Source: Hyphomonas polymorpha PS728
GTDB lineage: Bacteria; Pseudomonadota; Alphaproteobacteria; Caulobacterales; Hyphomonadaceae
Length of the DNA: 64,000 nt
Direction of reading: 5' to 3'
Assembly: GCF_000685315.1 (NCBI RefSeq)
Contig: NZ_ARYM01000002.1
Location: 1-64,000, forward strand
Part shown: positions 45,229 through 55,455 of the stretch, in pieces
Position numbering within the stretch: the first letter of the stretch is position 1
How the letters are laid out: every line of letters begins with the position of its first letter
Position numbers and translations under genes: made by a program
Notes under the pieces: model-generated
Seen by the model: only the letters and a program-made list of their open reading frames with translations
What the model was told of the DNA's origin: nothing
Databases searched by the model: none

Positions 45229-46482
45229 ATGCTCAACTGGTTCTCGAAAGGCAAAGGGCGTGAAGCCCCAGCGGCTACCAGCAAGGAGCATTGGCGCCAG
45301 GTCATCGGAGACCTTGAATACCTCCAGAAGGTGCATGCGCGCTCCCATCCCTGGCTTGCAGGCATGGAGCCGGGCGCCACCGACGCCGACTTTACCGAGC
45401 AGTTTCTGGTCCACTTCCACCAGTCCATGACGGCGGCGGGCATTACCAGCCTGCCTCTGGACGCCTGGCGGAAGGAAATGGAGCCCGGCTTCCGTGCCCG
45501 CCCGTTCAGCCGGTATGAAGATCCGCTCACGCATTTCTGGCTGCAGCAGATGCAGGGGCAATTGGAACAGTCCTGCCAGCGCCTGAAGATCGGCCTGCCC
45601 AAACAGCCCGTATTCGGCAGCCTGCAGACCGGGCGTGTCAACGGCGTTGCCGCCGATGTCGATAATCCGTCCTATTACCTGATCCTGATCGATGACGGCA
45701 TCATGGGTTTTGCCAACCTCCTGTCCAAGGTCGCTGCCGTCAGCTTCCCGGTTACCCAGGCAGAAGATGGCAACCTCAACTTTGCCACCGACCGGGACAG
45801 CGTGGTCCGCCAGCGCCTGCAATCGCCCGAAACGGGTATGCGCTTCTTTGATCTGCTCACGGCCTATGCCGTTCAGGGCGCGCCCCATGCCGCCCAGTCC
45901 TATCTGATGACCACCCATCACACCCATCTGGTGGGCGTGTTCCGCGATGCGATGGAGTTTTTCATCTTCGGGCATGAGTATGGCCATTGCGCAGCCGGTC
46001 ATCTTCAGGGCGCCCCCCGGATGTCGCTTTCCATGGCGGCAGAGGGAAACGGGGAGGGCGGCGAGATAGAGCTGCGCATGCCGGAAAGCTGGGAAAAGGA
46101 GCTTGAGGCCGATTATATCGGCCTGGCGCTGGCTATGGATGTCATGCGCGCGCGCGGCTACAGCCCCAACCTCTCCTATGCCGGGGTCGAGCTTGTCTTC
46201 ACGGGCGTCGATTATATGCAGCGTACACTGAGCATCCTCGAGCATGGCGTGGAACAGGAACGCCTGCTGGATACCCATCCGCCAGCCCTGATCCGCCGCG
46301 AGGTCATGCGCCAGAACGCGCTGGGGCTGCTGGGCGAGGAAGCCGGCAGCGTTGCCGGGGATCTGGCAGACATTGTCAACGATACGCTGGAATATCACTG
46401 GCGCGCCGTGGCGCCGGCGCTGGCGCGGATGCATGCCGATGGCTACCGGCCCCATGCGCGCTGGTTGCAGAAGGCGCAGTAA
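45229..46482 (+). CDS. Predicted zinc metallopeptidase (HExxH, M48-like)
   Basis: 417 residues from ATG 45229, with GGGGGCGAG spaced before it; the frame is open to 44932. There is no signal peptide or obvious membrane helix. The zinc site FGHEYGHCAAGHL (HExxH) is followed about 40 residues later by EKELEADYIGLAL, the ExxxD-type third ligand of gluzincins. No closer family is recognised; it may be a cytoplasmic metallopeptidase. Confidence 0.72.
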   Translation: MLNWFSKGKGREAPAATSKEHWRQVIGDLEYLQKVHARSHPWLAGMEPGATDADFTEQFLVHFHQSMTAAGITSLPLDAWRKEMEPGFRARPFSRYEDPLTHFWLQQMQGQLEQSCQRLKIGLPKQPVFGSLQTGRVNGVAADVDNPSYYLILIDDGIMGFANLLSKVAAVSFPVTQAEDGNLNFATDRDSVVRQRLQSPETGMRFFDLLTAYAVQGAPHAAQSYLMTTHHTHLVGVFRDAMEFFIFGHEYGHCAAGHLQGAPRMSLSMAAEGNGEGGEIELRMPESWEKELEADYIGLALAMDVMRARGYSPNLSYAGVELVFTGVDYMQRTLSILEHGVEQERLLDTHPPALIRREVMRQNALGLLGEEAGSVAGDLADIVNDTLEYHWRAVAPALARMHADGYRPHARWLQKAQ

Positions 46483-46493
46483 GGCCCGAAGGG

Positions 46494-47060
46494 TCAGATC
46501 AGGTGCTTGCCCATACGGATGACGGGAACGGCCACGCCGTCCGCCTCCGCGCCGATGGTGTGCTCGATGACCCTGTAACCACAGGCTTCGTAGAGCGGTA
46601 TTCCGGCCAGCGTTGCGCCCATTTCCAGCCGGGTAAAGCCTTCAGCGCGCGCGGCGGTTTCGCAGAGAGAAAGGATCATCCGGCCAAGCCCGCGGCGGGT
46701 GAAATCCGGATGGGTGTACATTGCGCGGATGCGTGCTGCATCCGTGTCCGGATGAAGCAGCGCGTCATTGCGTTTGCCTGCGGAATGATCGCCGCCATAA
46801 AGCGTCGCCCGGCGGCTCCAGCCGCCGGAGGCGGCCAGGTGGCCGCTTTCTGCGTCATGGATCAGGAAATAGGTGCCGTCCGCAATCAGCGTCCGGTCCA
46901 GCCCCATGATGGAGCGTGACACGGCGATCTGTTCCGGGCTCAAAAAGCCTTTCTGCAGTTCGCCGATGGCCACGTCCATCAGGGCGGCGATCTCCGCCTC
47001 GTCGGCCGGCACCGCAAGGCGGTGGGTGAAGCCGGATGGAGGCGAAGATCTGTCAGCCAT
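46494..47060 (-). CDS. GNAT family N-acetyltransferase
   Basis: 188 residues. Motif A FTRRGLGRMILSLCE (R-x-x-G-x-G), preceded by IRAMYTHPDF and followed by ARAEGFTRLEMGATL and IPLYEACGYRVIE. Small acetyl-CoA-dependent transferase of unknown substrate. Its start is 14 bases from the end of ilvC on the same strand, so it may be the last gene of the ilv transcript, though no pathway link is evident. Confidence 0.87.
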   Translation of the reverse strand: MADRSSPPSGFTHRLAVPADEAEIAALMDVAIGELQKGFLSPEQIAVSRSIMGLDRTLIADGTYFLIHDAESGHLAASGGWSRRATLYGGDHSAGKRNDALLHPDTDAARIRAMYTHPDFTRRGLGRMILSLCETAARAEGFTRLEMGATLAGIPLYEACGYRVIEHTIGAEADGVAVPVIRMGKHLI

Positions 47061-47074
47061 ATGCGGCGAGGGCC

Positions 47075-48757
<1,683 letters not shown>

Positions 48758-48758
<1 letters not shown>

Positions 48759-49324
48759 CAGCCCTTTTCCTTCCCGCGCTTGATCGAAAGCACGCCCGTG
48801 CGGCTCACCTCGACGAGGCCCAGAGGCCGCATCAGGTCCACAAACTGGGTCAGCTTGTCAGACGCGCCAGTCACTTCGAAAATGAAGCTCTCATTCGTCG
48901 TGTCGATGACATGGGCGCGGAAAATCTCGCCGATACGCAACGCTTCGACGCGCTTCTCGCCGGTGCCGGCTACCTTCACCAGCGCCAGCTCCCGCTCGAT
49001 ACCGCGCTTGGAGTTGGTGATGTCGATAACCTCCGCCACCGGAACAAGCCGCAGCAGCTGCGCCTCGATCTGTTCCAGAATGTGCGCAGTGCCCTGGGTG
49101 ACGATTGTGATGCGCGAGCGGTGCTGGCTGGCATCCACTTCGGCCACGGTGAGGGAGTCGATATTGTATCCGCGTCCGGAGAACAGGCCCACCACGCGCG
49201 CCAACACGCCCGGCTCGTTATCCACGATCACCGCCAGCGTGCGGCGTTCGACTTCCTCATCCTCGTGCGAGAGGAAATAGGCAGATTTCGGCGCAGGGCC
49301 GGGCGGAATGGTGCCATCGCTCAT
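48758..49324 (-). CDS. ilvN: Acetolactate synthase small (regulatory) subunit
   Basis: 188 residues. An N-terminal ACT domain starts RTLAVIVDNEPGVLARVVGL and continues GRGYNIDSLTVAEVD, followed by the C-terminal domain (FIFEVTGASDKLTQFVDLM). It binds valine and activates and regulates the large subunit. Overlaps by four bases (49321-49324) with the end of the uncharacterised gene upstream. Confidence 0.95.
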
Positions 49325-50019
49325 TGGGGGCGCTCCGGAATAGTGTTGCTGGCAAAGCCGCGATCAAGGACCACGTTCGGCCGCCGGGTCAGCAGCTTGC
49401 CGCGAAGTATGGCGGACTGCTCCCTGGCCTTGGCGCGGTTTTCCTTTGACCGGTCATCATAACGCTCGACGATTTCGTCAAGGCGGCGGGGATCAAGATG
49501 AGCCTGCAGTTCGGAAACCAGCAGGCGGCGGCATTCGTCGATGAAGTCCCCGCACTCTTCGGCGGGCGGGCCATTCTCGCGTGCGGTCGCTTCCACCTCG
49601 CGATAGGCGAACATCAGCGCGTCAAGGATCGGCGGGCGCGAGCCGCGATAGGCGCCTTCCTTCTCCACGCCCTTTCCATCGGGGTCGATGTTGGGGAAGA
49701 ACATCCGCCCCCGGTCCACCAGGGTGGACAGGAGGATCAGCATGTTGGACTTGGCCGCCATGAAGGCGCCCTCGTTGGCATGCAGGTGCCGGGTGCGCAC
49801 GAAGGTCGCGCAGCGCGCCATCGTGTCGATCGCGGCGGCGCCCCAGTCCAGGCTTGCCGCATCGATGCTCTGGCGCAGGCGCTCGGTGGCCAGCTTGCGC
49901 TGCTTGCGGGTCTCCCCACGGGCGATCACCGCGCTCACCACAGCCACGATGGCAGAGAGAATGCCGATGAAGATCTCGGCATTCCCTTTAAGCCATTCAA
50001 AGATGCTTGCAGCGTCCAT
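49321..50019 (-). CDS. Membrane-anchored protein of unknown function inside the ilv cluster
   Basis: 232 residues. One membrane helix (about residues 13-33) near the N-terminus is followed by a soluble, mostly helical domain rich in Arg, Glu and Asp. No family recognised. It sits between ilvB and ilvN, starting 36 bases after the ilvB stop and overlapping ilvN by four bases. Confidence 0.72.
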   Translation of the reverse strand: MDAASIFEWLKGNAEIFIGILSAIVAVVSAVIARGETRKQRKLATERLRQSIDAASLDWGAAAIDTMARCATFVRTRHLHANEGAFMAAKSNMLILLSTLVDRGRMFFPNIDPDGKGVEKEGAYRGSRPPILDALMFAYREVEATARENGPPAEECGDFIDECRRLLVSELQAHLDPRRLDEIVERYDDRSKENRAKAREQSAILRGKLLTRRPNVVLDRGFASNTIPERPQ

Positions 50020-50055
50020 GAGTGTTCCGTGTGTCCGGGTTCCGGTCGCAGACCG

Positions 50056-51852
50056 TCAGACCAGCCTGCGGCCGGCCTCTCCGATTTCGTTACCCGTTAT
50101 TTCACCGAGAATCATCTGGTTGTGCGCTGATCCCGACGGAATCATCGGCAGGCAGTTTTCCGCCCGCTCCACCCGGCAATCGAACAGCACCGGTCCGGGA
50201 TGGTTCACCATCTCCAGGATCTTCGCGTCCAGCTCAGCCGGATCGTCACAGCGGATGCCATGGGCGCCCAGCGCGTCGGCAAGCTTCACAAAGTCCGGCA
50301 GGCTTTCCGAGTAGGAATGGGAATAGCGCTCCCCATGCAGCAATTCCTGCCACTGGCGCACCATGCCCATCCATTCATTGTTGAGGATGAACACTTTCAC
50401 CGGCAGCTTGTGCTGAACGGCGGTGGAAAGCTCCTGCATCATCATCTGGATCGAGGCTTCCCCCGCAATATCGATGACAAGGGCGCCGGGATGGGCCGCC
50501 TGCACGCCGACAGCGGCAGGAAGGCCATAGCCCATCGTGCCCAGCCCGCCGGACGTCATCCAGCGATTGGGCTCCTCGAAATGATAGAACTGCGCCGCCC
50601 ACATCTGGTGCTGGCCCACTTCGGTGGTGATGTAGGTGTCCCGGTCCCTGGTCAGCTCATAAAGGCGCTCGACCGCATATTGCGGTTTGATCACCTCATT
50701 GGAACCCTTGTAGGCAAAGCACCGGCGGTCGCGCCAGGTATCGATCTGCTCCTTCCAGGCCGAAAGGTCGGGCAGCTTCGCCTTGCGCGCCTTCAGCTCC
50801 TTCAGGATCGCTTCCAGCGCCTCTGCGCAGTCAGCCAGCACCGGCACATCCACCCGCACGATCTTGTTGATCGAGGAGGCGTCAATGTCGATGTGAACCT
50901 TCTTGGACTTGGGCGAGAACGCGTCCACCCGGCCGGTCACCCGGTCATCAAACCGCGCGCCGACACAGATCATCAGGTCGCAATCATGCATCGCATTGTT
51001 GGCTTCAAAGGCGCCATGCATACCCACCATGCCCAGCCAGTCCGGGCTGGAGGAGGGAAAGGCGCCCAGGCCCATCAGGGTGGAGGTCACCGGAATGCCG
51101 GTTGCGGCCTGCAAGTCGCGCAGCAGTTTGGACGCGCGCGGCCCGGAATTGATCACGCCGCCGCCGGTATAGAGCACAGGCCGCCAGGATTTGGTGATCA
51201 GGTCCACCACCGCCTTGATTGCCTCAGGCGCAGGCTCGGTCTGGGGCACATAGGTCGGCTTCAGAATGCCCGCCTTGCCGATATAGGGGCCGGTGGCAAA
51301 CTGGATGTCCTTGGGAATATCGATGACGACCGGGCCGGGGCGGCCATTTGTGGCAATGTAGAATGCCTCATGGATGGTCCGCGCCAGCTGGTTCACATCG
51401 GTGACCAGATAGTTGTGCTTGGCGCAGGTGCGGGTGATGCCGGTGGTGTCGCATTCCTGGAACGCGTCGGTGCCGATCAGATGTGTGGGCACCTGTCCGG
51501 TGATCACGACCATGGGGATCGAATCCATCATCGCATCGGTGATCGGGGTCACCATATTCGTTGCGCCGGGGCCGGAGGTGACGAGCGCCACGCCGCATTT
51601 GCCGGTGGAGCGGGCATAGCCTTCGGCGGCATGGCCTGCGCCCTGTTCATGGCGCACCAGAATGTGGCGGATCTCCTCCTGCCCGTAGAGCGCATCATAA
51701 ATCGGTAGCACTGCGCCGCCGGGATAGCCGAACATTACCGATACGCCCTGCTCCCGAAGGGCCTCCACGACGATCTGCGCGCCGGTCATCATGCGCGGGG
51801 TGGAGATTTCTGCCGTGTCAGCGGCGGGCTTGGCCTTCGTCTTGGTGGTCAT
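50056..51852 (-). CDS. ilvB: Acetolactate synthase large subunit
   Basis: 598 residues from ATG 51852 (GGAAG upstream; frame open to 51909, which would run into the attenuator terminator). ThDP enzyme: GYPGGAVLPIYD, RHEQGAGHAAEGYAR with the catalytic Glu, and the ThDP/Mg2+ motif VIDIAGEASI...NNEWMGMV. The usual GDGSF is GEASIQM here, a known variation (GDAS/GEAS). It condenses pyruvate with pyruvate or 2-oxobutyrate. The operon is headed by a leader peptide and attenuator at 51908-52014. Confidence 0.95.
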   Translation of the reverse strand: MTTKTKAKPAADTAEISTPRMMTGAQIVVEALREQGVSVMFGYPGGAVLPIYDALYGQEEIRHILVRHEQGAGHAAEGYARSTGKCGVALVTSGPGATNMVTPITDAMMDSIPMVVITGQVPTHLIGTDAFQECDTTGITRTCAKHNYLVTDVNQLARTIHEAFYIATNGRPGPVVIDIPKDIQFATGPYIGKAGILKPTYVPQTEPAPEAIKAVVDLITKSWRPVLYTGGGVINSGPRASKLLRDLQAATGIPVTSTLMGLGAFPSSSPDWLGMVGMHGAFEANNAMHDCDLMICVGARFDDRVTGRVDAFSPKSKKVHIDIDASSINKIVRVDVPVLADCAEALEAILKELKARKAKLPDLSAWKEQIDTWRDRRCFAYKGSNEVIKPQYAVERLYELTRDRDTYITTEVGQHQMWAAQFYHFEEPNRWMTSGGLGTMGYGLPAAVGVQAAHPGALVIDIAGEASIQMMMQELSTAVQHKLPVKVFILNNEWMGMVRQWQELLHGERYSHSYSESLPDFVKLADALGAHGIRCDDPAELDAKILEMVNHPGPVLFDCRVERAENCLPMIPSGSAHNQMILGEITGNEIGEAGRRLV

Positions 51853-51907
51853 GGGCTTCAGCTTCCGGGAGGGGGTTTTCTGCGTAGGGTTAAAAGAGGG
51901 CTCGGCC

Positions 51908-51940
51908 AAAAGAAAAAGGGCCTCCGGAGGAAGCCCTTTT
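51908..51940 (-). terminator. Attenuator terminator of the ilv leader
   Basis: On the minus strand AAAAGGGC (from 51940) pairs with GCCCTTTT, with an inner CCTCC/GGAGG stem, followed by TTTTTCTTTT: a strong intrinsic terminator placed before the ilvB start. Its first arm (AAGGGC) can instead pair with GCCCTT at 51968-51973, part of an upstream hairpin CTGCC/GGCAG (51957-51975), giving the antiterminator. Confidence 0.8.
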
Positions 51941-51975
51941 GTGCGCGCACCCGCAACTGCCTGGTCGAAGGGCAG

Positions 51976-52014
51976 CTACGGGCACTTAAGAATTACTACG
52001 TTTCTGACGCGCAC
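51976..52014 (-). CDS. Ile/Val leader peptide of the ilv operon
   Basis: 12 codons from GTG 52014 to TAG 51976: (M)RVRNVVILKCP, with consecutive Val-Val-Ile-Leu codons (GTA GTA ATT CTT). GAGGA lies about eight bases before the GTG. The stop codon touches the first leader hairpin, as expected for ribosome-mediated attenuation. A longer reading from an ATG within the end of miaA is in the same frame but overlaps the predicted -10 box. Confidence 0.68.
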   Translation of the reverse strand: MRVRNVVILKCP

Positions 52015-52039
52015 TTTGCGTTTCCTCAATTCTGGGACT

Positions 52040-52990
52040 TCAGGCATAATCTTCCGTGTGAGCCGTGTCAATCTCACGATAGAGGGCAAAAATAACCCTC
52101 ATGCGGTCCCCGATTTCAGGGGAAGGGATGCGCGGCCAGAAGGGAAATTGCCGCCCGATCCAGGTAAATTGCCTTTTGGCATAACGTCTTGTGTCGCGTT
52201 TGGCGTTCTCGGCCGCCTCCTCGGCGCTGATCTCGCCGCGCACGAAGGCGGCAATCCAGGGCATGCCATGCGCTTTCATGGCTGGCAGTTCCGGATCGAG
52301 ATTGCGTGCCACCAGCGCTTCGGCCTCGGCCATCGCGCCCTGCATCAGCATCCCTTCAAACCGCCGGTCGATCTTCTTGTAGAGGGCAGGGCGGGGCGGG
52401 GTGAGGGCATAGCCTACCCATTCGCCATCCTTCAGCACCGGCGGCTGGCGCTCGGTCTGGAAATCGCTGAGCGGGCGCCCGGTTGCCAGCCACACTTCAT
52501 AGGCCCGCGCCAGGCGCTGCTTGTCGCCGGTGCCCAGCCGCTCTGCCAGGTCCGGATCATGCGGGGCGAGGCGGGCCCGCAACCCGTCAGCGCCCTCGGT
52601 GTCGGAAATCTGCTTCACTTCGGCCCGGATATCGTCGGGCACCGGCGGGATATCGGAAAGCCCCTGCGTGAGGGCGAGCAGGTAGAGCCCCGTGCCGCCC
52701 ACGATCACCGCATGCTTGTTCTGGCGCTGCAATTTTTTCAGCACGCCGCGCGCCGCTTCCAGCCATTCGCCGGTCGAATAGCGGGCTGCCGCGTCCACAT
52801 AGCCGAACAGATGATGCGGCACGCCGTCCATCTCTTCCTCGGTCGGGCGGGCAGAAATTACCTGCAGATCACGGTAAACCTGCATCGAATCGGCATTGAT
52901 TACCTCCCCGCCCAGCTTACGGGCGACTTCTATTGCAAGGGCGGTTTTTCCGCTGGCCGTCGGGCCGTGTATCAGGATGGCAGGGTGCAT
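52040..52990 (-). CDS. miaA: tRNA dimethylallyltransferase
   Basis: 316 residues from ATG 52990 (TTG 52999 is an alternative). The P-loop HGPTASGKTALAIEVA at the N-terminus, NADSMQVYRDLQVISARPT, VGGTGLYLLAL, and the tRNA-contacting RYAKRQFTWIGRQ near the C-terminus are all diagnostic. It adds the dimethylallyl group to A37 of tRNAs reading UNN codons. Loss of this modification is known to alter amino-acid-operon attenuation in enteric bacteria, and here miaA lies directly upstream of an attenuated operon. Confidence 0.95.
   Translation of the reverse strand: MHPAILIHGPTASGKTALAIEVARKLGGEVINADSMQVYRDLQVISARPTEEEMDGVPHHLFGYVDAAARYSTGEWLEAARGVLKKLQRQNKHAVIVGGTGLYLLALTQGLSDIPPVPDDIRAEVKQISDTEGADGLRARLAPHDPDLAERLGTGDKQRLARAYEVWLATGRPLSDFQTERQPPVLKDGEWVGYALTPPRPALYKKIDRRFEGMLMQGAMAEAEALVARNLDPELPAMKAHGMPWIAAFVRGEISAEEAAENAKRDTRRYAKRQFTWIGRQFPFWPRIPSPEIGDRMRVIFALYREIDTAHTEDYA
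52043..52071 (-). promoter_or_regulatory. Predicted promoter of the ilv leader
   Basis: Perfect TTGACA (52066-52071), a 17-base spacer and TATGCC (52043-52048) on the minus strand, located over the last codons of miaA. Same layout as the leuA promoter. Exact -35, modest -10. Confidence 0.55.
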
Positions 52991-53064
52991 CTGGTACAAC
53001 TAAGGACTTGCGGGCCTTGAGGAAAGCCACCTAGAGACGGCGAGTTTTCAGGAGGGCCTCCAGC

Positions 53065-53970
53065 ATGAAGATGGATTGGGTTCTGGTGGCAGCCGCCAGC
53101 GCGGCAGACGTCCGCCTCCCGGCACTTGCCGCCTCCGCCGTCAAGGCGGCCGGCGGGGAGGCAGGCGAATGGACCTCCCTGGCTGACGGGGCTCCCCTCC
53201 ATGCCGGTTTCCTGCCTTTCGCTGCCAGCGGGGAAGGGGCCGCAGCGCTGCGCCGCCAGATCGAAGCGGCTGGGCCGGTCGATGCCGCGATCATGCCGGC
53301 TGCCCGGTTCGGCAAGAAGCGCCTCCTCATCTCCGACATGGACTCCACCATCATCGGCCAGGAATGCATCGACGAGATCGCTGACGCCGTGGGTCTGAAA
53401 GCCAAAATCTCGGAAATCACAGAACGCGCCATGCGCGGCGAGCTGGATTTTGAGGCGGCCCTGACAGAGCGCGTCTCAATGCTGAAAGGCCTTCCGCTCA
53501 GCGCCTTGACGCGCACGCTTGAGGAACGCATCACCCTCAATCCCGGCGCCCGCACGCTGATCGCCACCATGAAGGCCCATGGCGCGCGCACGCTGCTCGT
53601 CTCCGGCGGCTTCACCTATTTCACCTCGCGTGTGGCTGACATTGCCGGCTTTGAAAGCCATCAGGGCAATACGCTGATCGATGACGGCGCGGCTCTCACC
53701 GGCGAAGTCGGCCGGCCCATCCTTGGCCGCGAAGCCAAGCGTACGGCCCTGATTGAAGCCGTCGCGGCGCTCGGCGCCACCCCGGAAGACGCGATCGCCA
53801 TGGGGGACGGGGCCAATGATCTGGATATGATCCGCGCCTCCGGCCTCGGCATCGCCTATAAGGCCAAGCCGGTTGTTGCCGCCGAAGCCACCGGCGCCAT
53901 CCGCCATACGGACTTGACGGCCGCCCTCTTCTTCCAAGGATACAGGGCGTCCGAATTTGTCCGGAGATGA
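53065..53970 (+). CDS. serB: Phosphoserine phosphatase
   Basis: 301 residues, start ATG 53065 with CAGGAGGG upstream. HAD motif I SDMDSTIIGQECIDEIAD, motif II VSGGFTYF, motif III/IV MGDGANDLDMI. An N-terminal ACT-like region of about 80 residues precedes the catalytic domain. It makes serine from phosphoserine. The NUDIX gene follows six bases later. Confidence 0.95.
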   Translation: MKMDWVLVAAASAADVRLPALAASAVKAAGGEAGEWTSLADGAPLHAGFLPFAASGEGAAALRRQIEAAGPVDAAIMPAARFGKKRLLISDMDSTIIGQECIDEIADAVGLKAKISEITERAMRGELDFEAALTERVSMLKGLPLSALTRTLEERITLNPGARTLIATMKAHGARTLLVSGGFTYFTSRVADIAGFESHQGNTLIDDGAALTGEVGRPILGREAKRTALIEAVAALGATPEDAIAMGDGANDLDMIRASGLGIAYKAKPVVAAEATGAIRHTDLTAALFFQGYRASEFVRR

Positions 53971-53976
53971 CCGGAA

Positions 53977-54447
53977 ATGTCCAAGATCCGTACCCGCCTT
54001 TTCCAGTCCTGGTTCCGTCTCAGCCGCCCGATGACACTCGGCGTGCGCGCTGCGGTGGAGAATGAGGCCGGGCATGTCTTCCTGGTGCGCCACACCTACA
54101 TGCGGGGCTGGTTCATGCCCGGCGGCGGTATCGAGCGGGGCGAGCCGGCGCTGGACGCGCTTCGGCGCGAACTGGTAGAGGAAGCGGGCGTGAAGCTCGT
54201 CACAGAGCCCCGGCTCGTCAGCGTCTATTCAAACCATCACAACTTTCCCAACGATCACGTCCTCTTCTACCGGGTGCCGTGGGGCAGCTGGGAACCGGCC
54301 AAGGCCACCTCGCGCGGGGAAATCGCAGAGACCGCCTGGGTCAACCCGGCAGCTCCGCCAGAGGGGGTCACCCATGGCACGCGCCTGCGGCTGGAAGAAC
54401 TCTATGGCGGCCTGCCGGTCTCGCCCTATTGGGCGCCGCGCACCTGA
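53977..54447 (+). CDS. NUDIX hydrolase
   Basis: 156 residues. The NUDIX box is complete: GGGIERGEPALDALRRELVE followed by EAG (GX5EX7REUXEEXGU). It probably hydrolyses a nucleoside diphosphate derivative; the substrate is unknown. It lies six bases after serB, likely co-transcribed, and its last 22 bases overlap the convergent L,D-transpeptidase gene. Confidence 0.9.
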   Translation: MSKIRTRLFQSWFRLSRPMTLGVRAAVENEAGHVFLVRHTYMRGWFMPGGGIERGEPALDALRRELVEEAGVKLVTEPRLVSVYSNHHNFPNDHVLFYRVPWGSWEPAKATSRGEIAETAWVNPAAPPEGVTHGTRLRLEELYGGLPVSPYWAPRT

Positions 54448-55199
54448 TAGGCGCCGCCGCGAACGGTCACGGATGGAACCTTGCCGCTTGCCGCAAAGCG
54501 CTCCCAGGCGGGCTTCAGGCTCTGCCAGAACGCGGCATGTTCGCTGGCCGAATGCGCGTCCATGTTCGCCTGCGTCATGGGGAAGGGGAAGATGTGCACC
54601 TTCACGTCGCTCTGCCCGCCTTCATAGGCGGCCTGCATCAGCGTCCAGATTTCCTCGATCACCGGATCGGTCATTGCGAAACAGCCCACCGAAACACATG
54701 ATCCGTGTACCATCAGGAAACTTCCCGTGCGTCCATTTGCCCGGTCGAAGGCGTTGGGATAGCCGAGGTTGAAGGAGAGGTGAAAGCTGGAGGCCGGGTT
54801 CATCTGGCCGGGCCTCACCGTGTAAAACCCCTCCGGCGCCTGCAGGTCGCCCTCGCGCATCTTCGGGCCAAGGCCCCCAGACATCGCGCAGACCGGCCAG
54901 GTCCGGTAGGGCTGGAACCGGCCGTCAGTGTCCTGAACATAGGCGGTCAGCTCGGCAGGCTGCTTGGTGATCTGCAGAAAAACCGGGCTGCCCAGGGCAA
55001 GGCCCTTTTCTGCCAGTGCGGCCTTCACGCCGCTCGCCTGTGCCTCATATGCCGCGCGGGAGCGCGCCGTCTGCGGCACAGCTTCGGCATGGGCAAACGC
55101 AAACAGCGCCGGCAGGCAGAGGAAGGCGAGCATCGCGAAAAGGACCGCGATAATGTTGGGCTGCGGGCGGCGGCGATGAGTTGAGCGGCGCTGGGTCAT
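54426..55199 (-). CDS. L,D-transpeptidase (YkuD domain)
   Basis: 257 residues. An N-terminal membrane/signal segment (about 15-38) places the enzyme in the periplasm. The catalytic motif is VHGSCVSVGCFAM, with the nucleophile Cys in SVGC and the preceding His; AFDRANGRTGSFLMVHG lies before it. The YafK-like spacing suggests this YkuD subgroup. It forms or cleaves 3-3 cross-links or attaches proteins to peptidoglycan. A perfect CtrA box 90 bases upstream indicates cell-cycle control. Confidence 0.9.
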   Translation of the reverse strand: MTQRRSTHRRRPQPNIIAVLFAMLAFLCLPALFAFAHAEAVPQTARSRAAYEAQASGVKAALAEKGLALGSPVFLQITKQPAELTAYVQDTDGRFQPYRTWPVCAMSGGLGPKMREGDLQAPEGFYTVRPGQMNPASSFHLSFNLGYPNAFDRANGRTGSFLMVHGSCVSVGCFAMTDPVIEEIWTLMQAAYEGGQSDVKVHIFPFPMTQANMDAHSASEHAAFWQSLKPAWERFAASGKVPSVTVRGGAYQVRGAQ

Positions 55200-55288
55200 G
55201 GCCCGCCCAGCTTCACCCCGATTGTGGCTGAAGCCGGGCGCCTTCGCGGAGGCCCCGGGATTTTTGGTTAAAAGACCGAAAGGCAGGC

Positions 55289-55304
55289 GTTAATGCCCGG
55301 TTAA
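55289..55304 (-). promoter_or_regulatory. CtrA-binding box upstream of the L,D-transpeptidase gene
   Basis: On the minus strand TTAA (55304-55301), CCGGGCA, TTAAC (55293-55289): an exact TTAA-N7-TTAAC match, 90 bases before the ATG at 55199. Further TTAA half sites flank it (55268-55271, 55308-55311). On the plus strand the same site reads TTAA-N7-TTAAG and could also act toward 55320. Confidence 0.7.
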
Positions 55305-55320
55305 GAATTAAGGCGTAATC

Positions 55321-55450
55321 TGGGCGCATGTCGGGTTTACCCCTCCCGCCATGAATGATGACGACCCTGCAAATCGGCGGCCCGCACTCTCCCGCGCATA
55401 AGCCCGTCCATCGACGTCAGCGCCGGTCTGCTTCCCCAGACCGGCGTTTT
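55321..55450 (+). ncRNA. Candidate small transcript ending at an orphan terminator
   Basis: A stretch between the transpeptidase promoter and pgsA holds no convincing gene but ends in a perfect plus-strand terminator. It begins just after the bidirectionally readable CtrA site. Two tiny reading frames (starting 55328 and about 55352) exist, neither with a clear ribosome site. The nearest upstream plus-strand gene ends almost 900 bases earlier, so the terminator must serve an unannotated transcript if it works in this direction. Confidence 0.35.
55421..55450 (+). terminator. Perfect intrinsic terminator without an obvious gene
   Basis: CGCCGGTCTG (55421-55430), loop CTTCCC, CAGACCGGCG (55437-55446), then TTTT. 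A perfect 10-bp GC-rich stem six bases from the pgsA stop. The minus strand lacks a matching U-tract, so it reads as a plus-strand terminator. Confidence 0.75.
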
Positions 55451-55455
55451 CGTGT

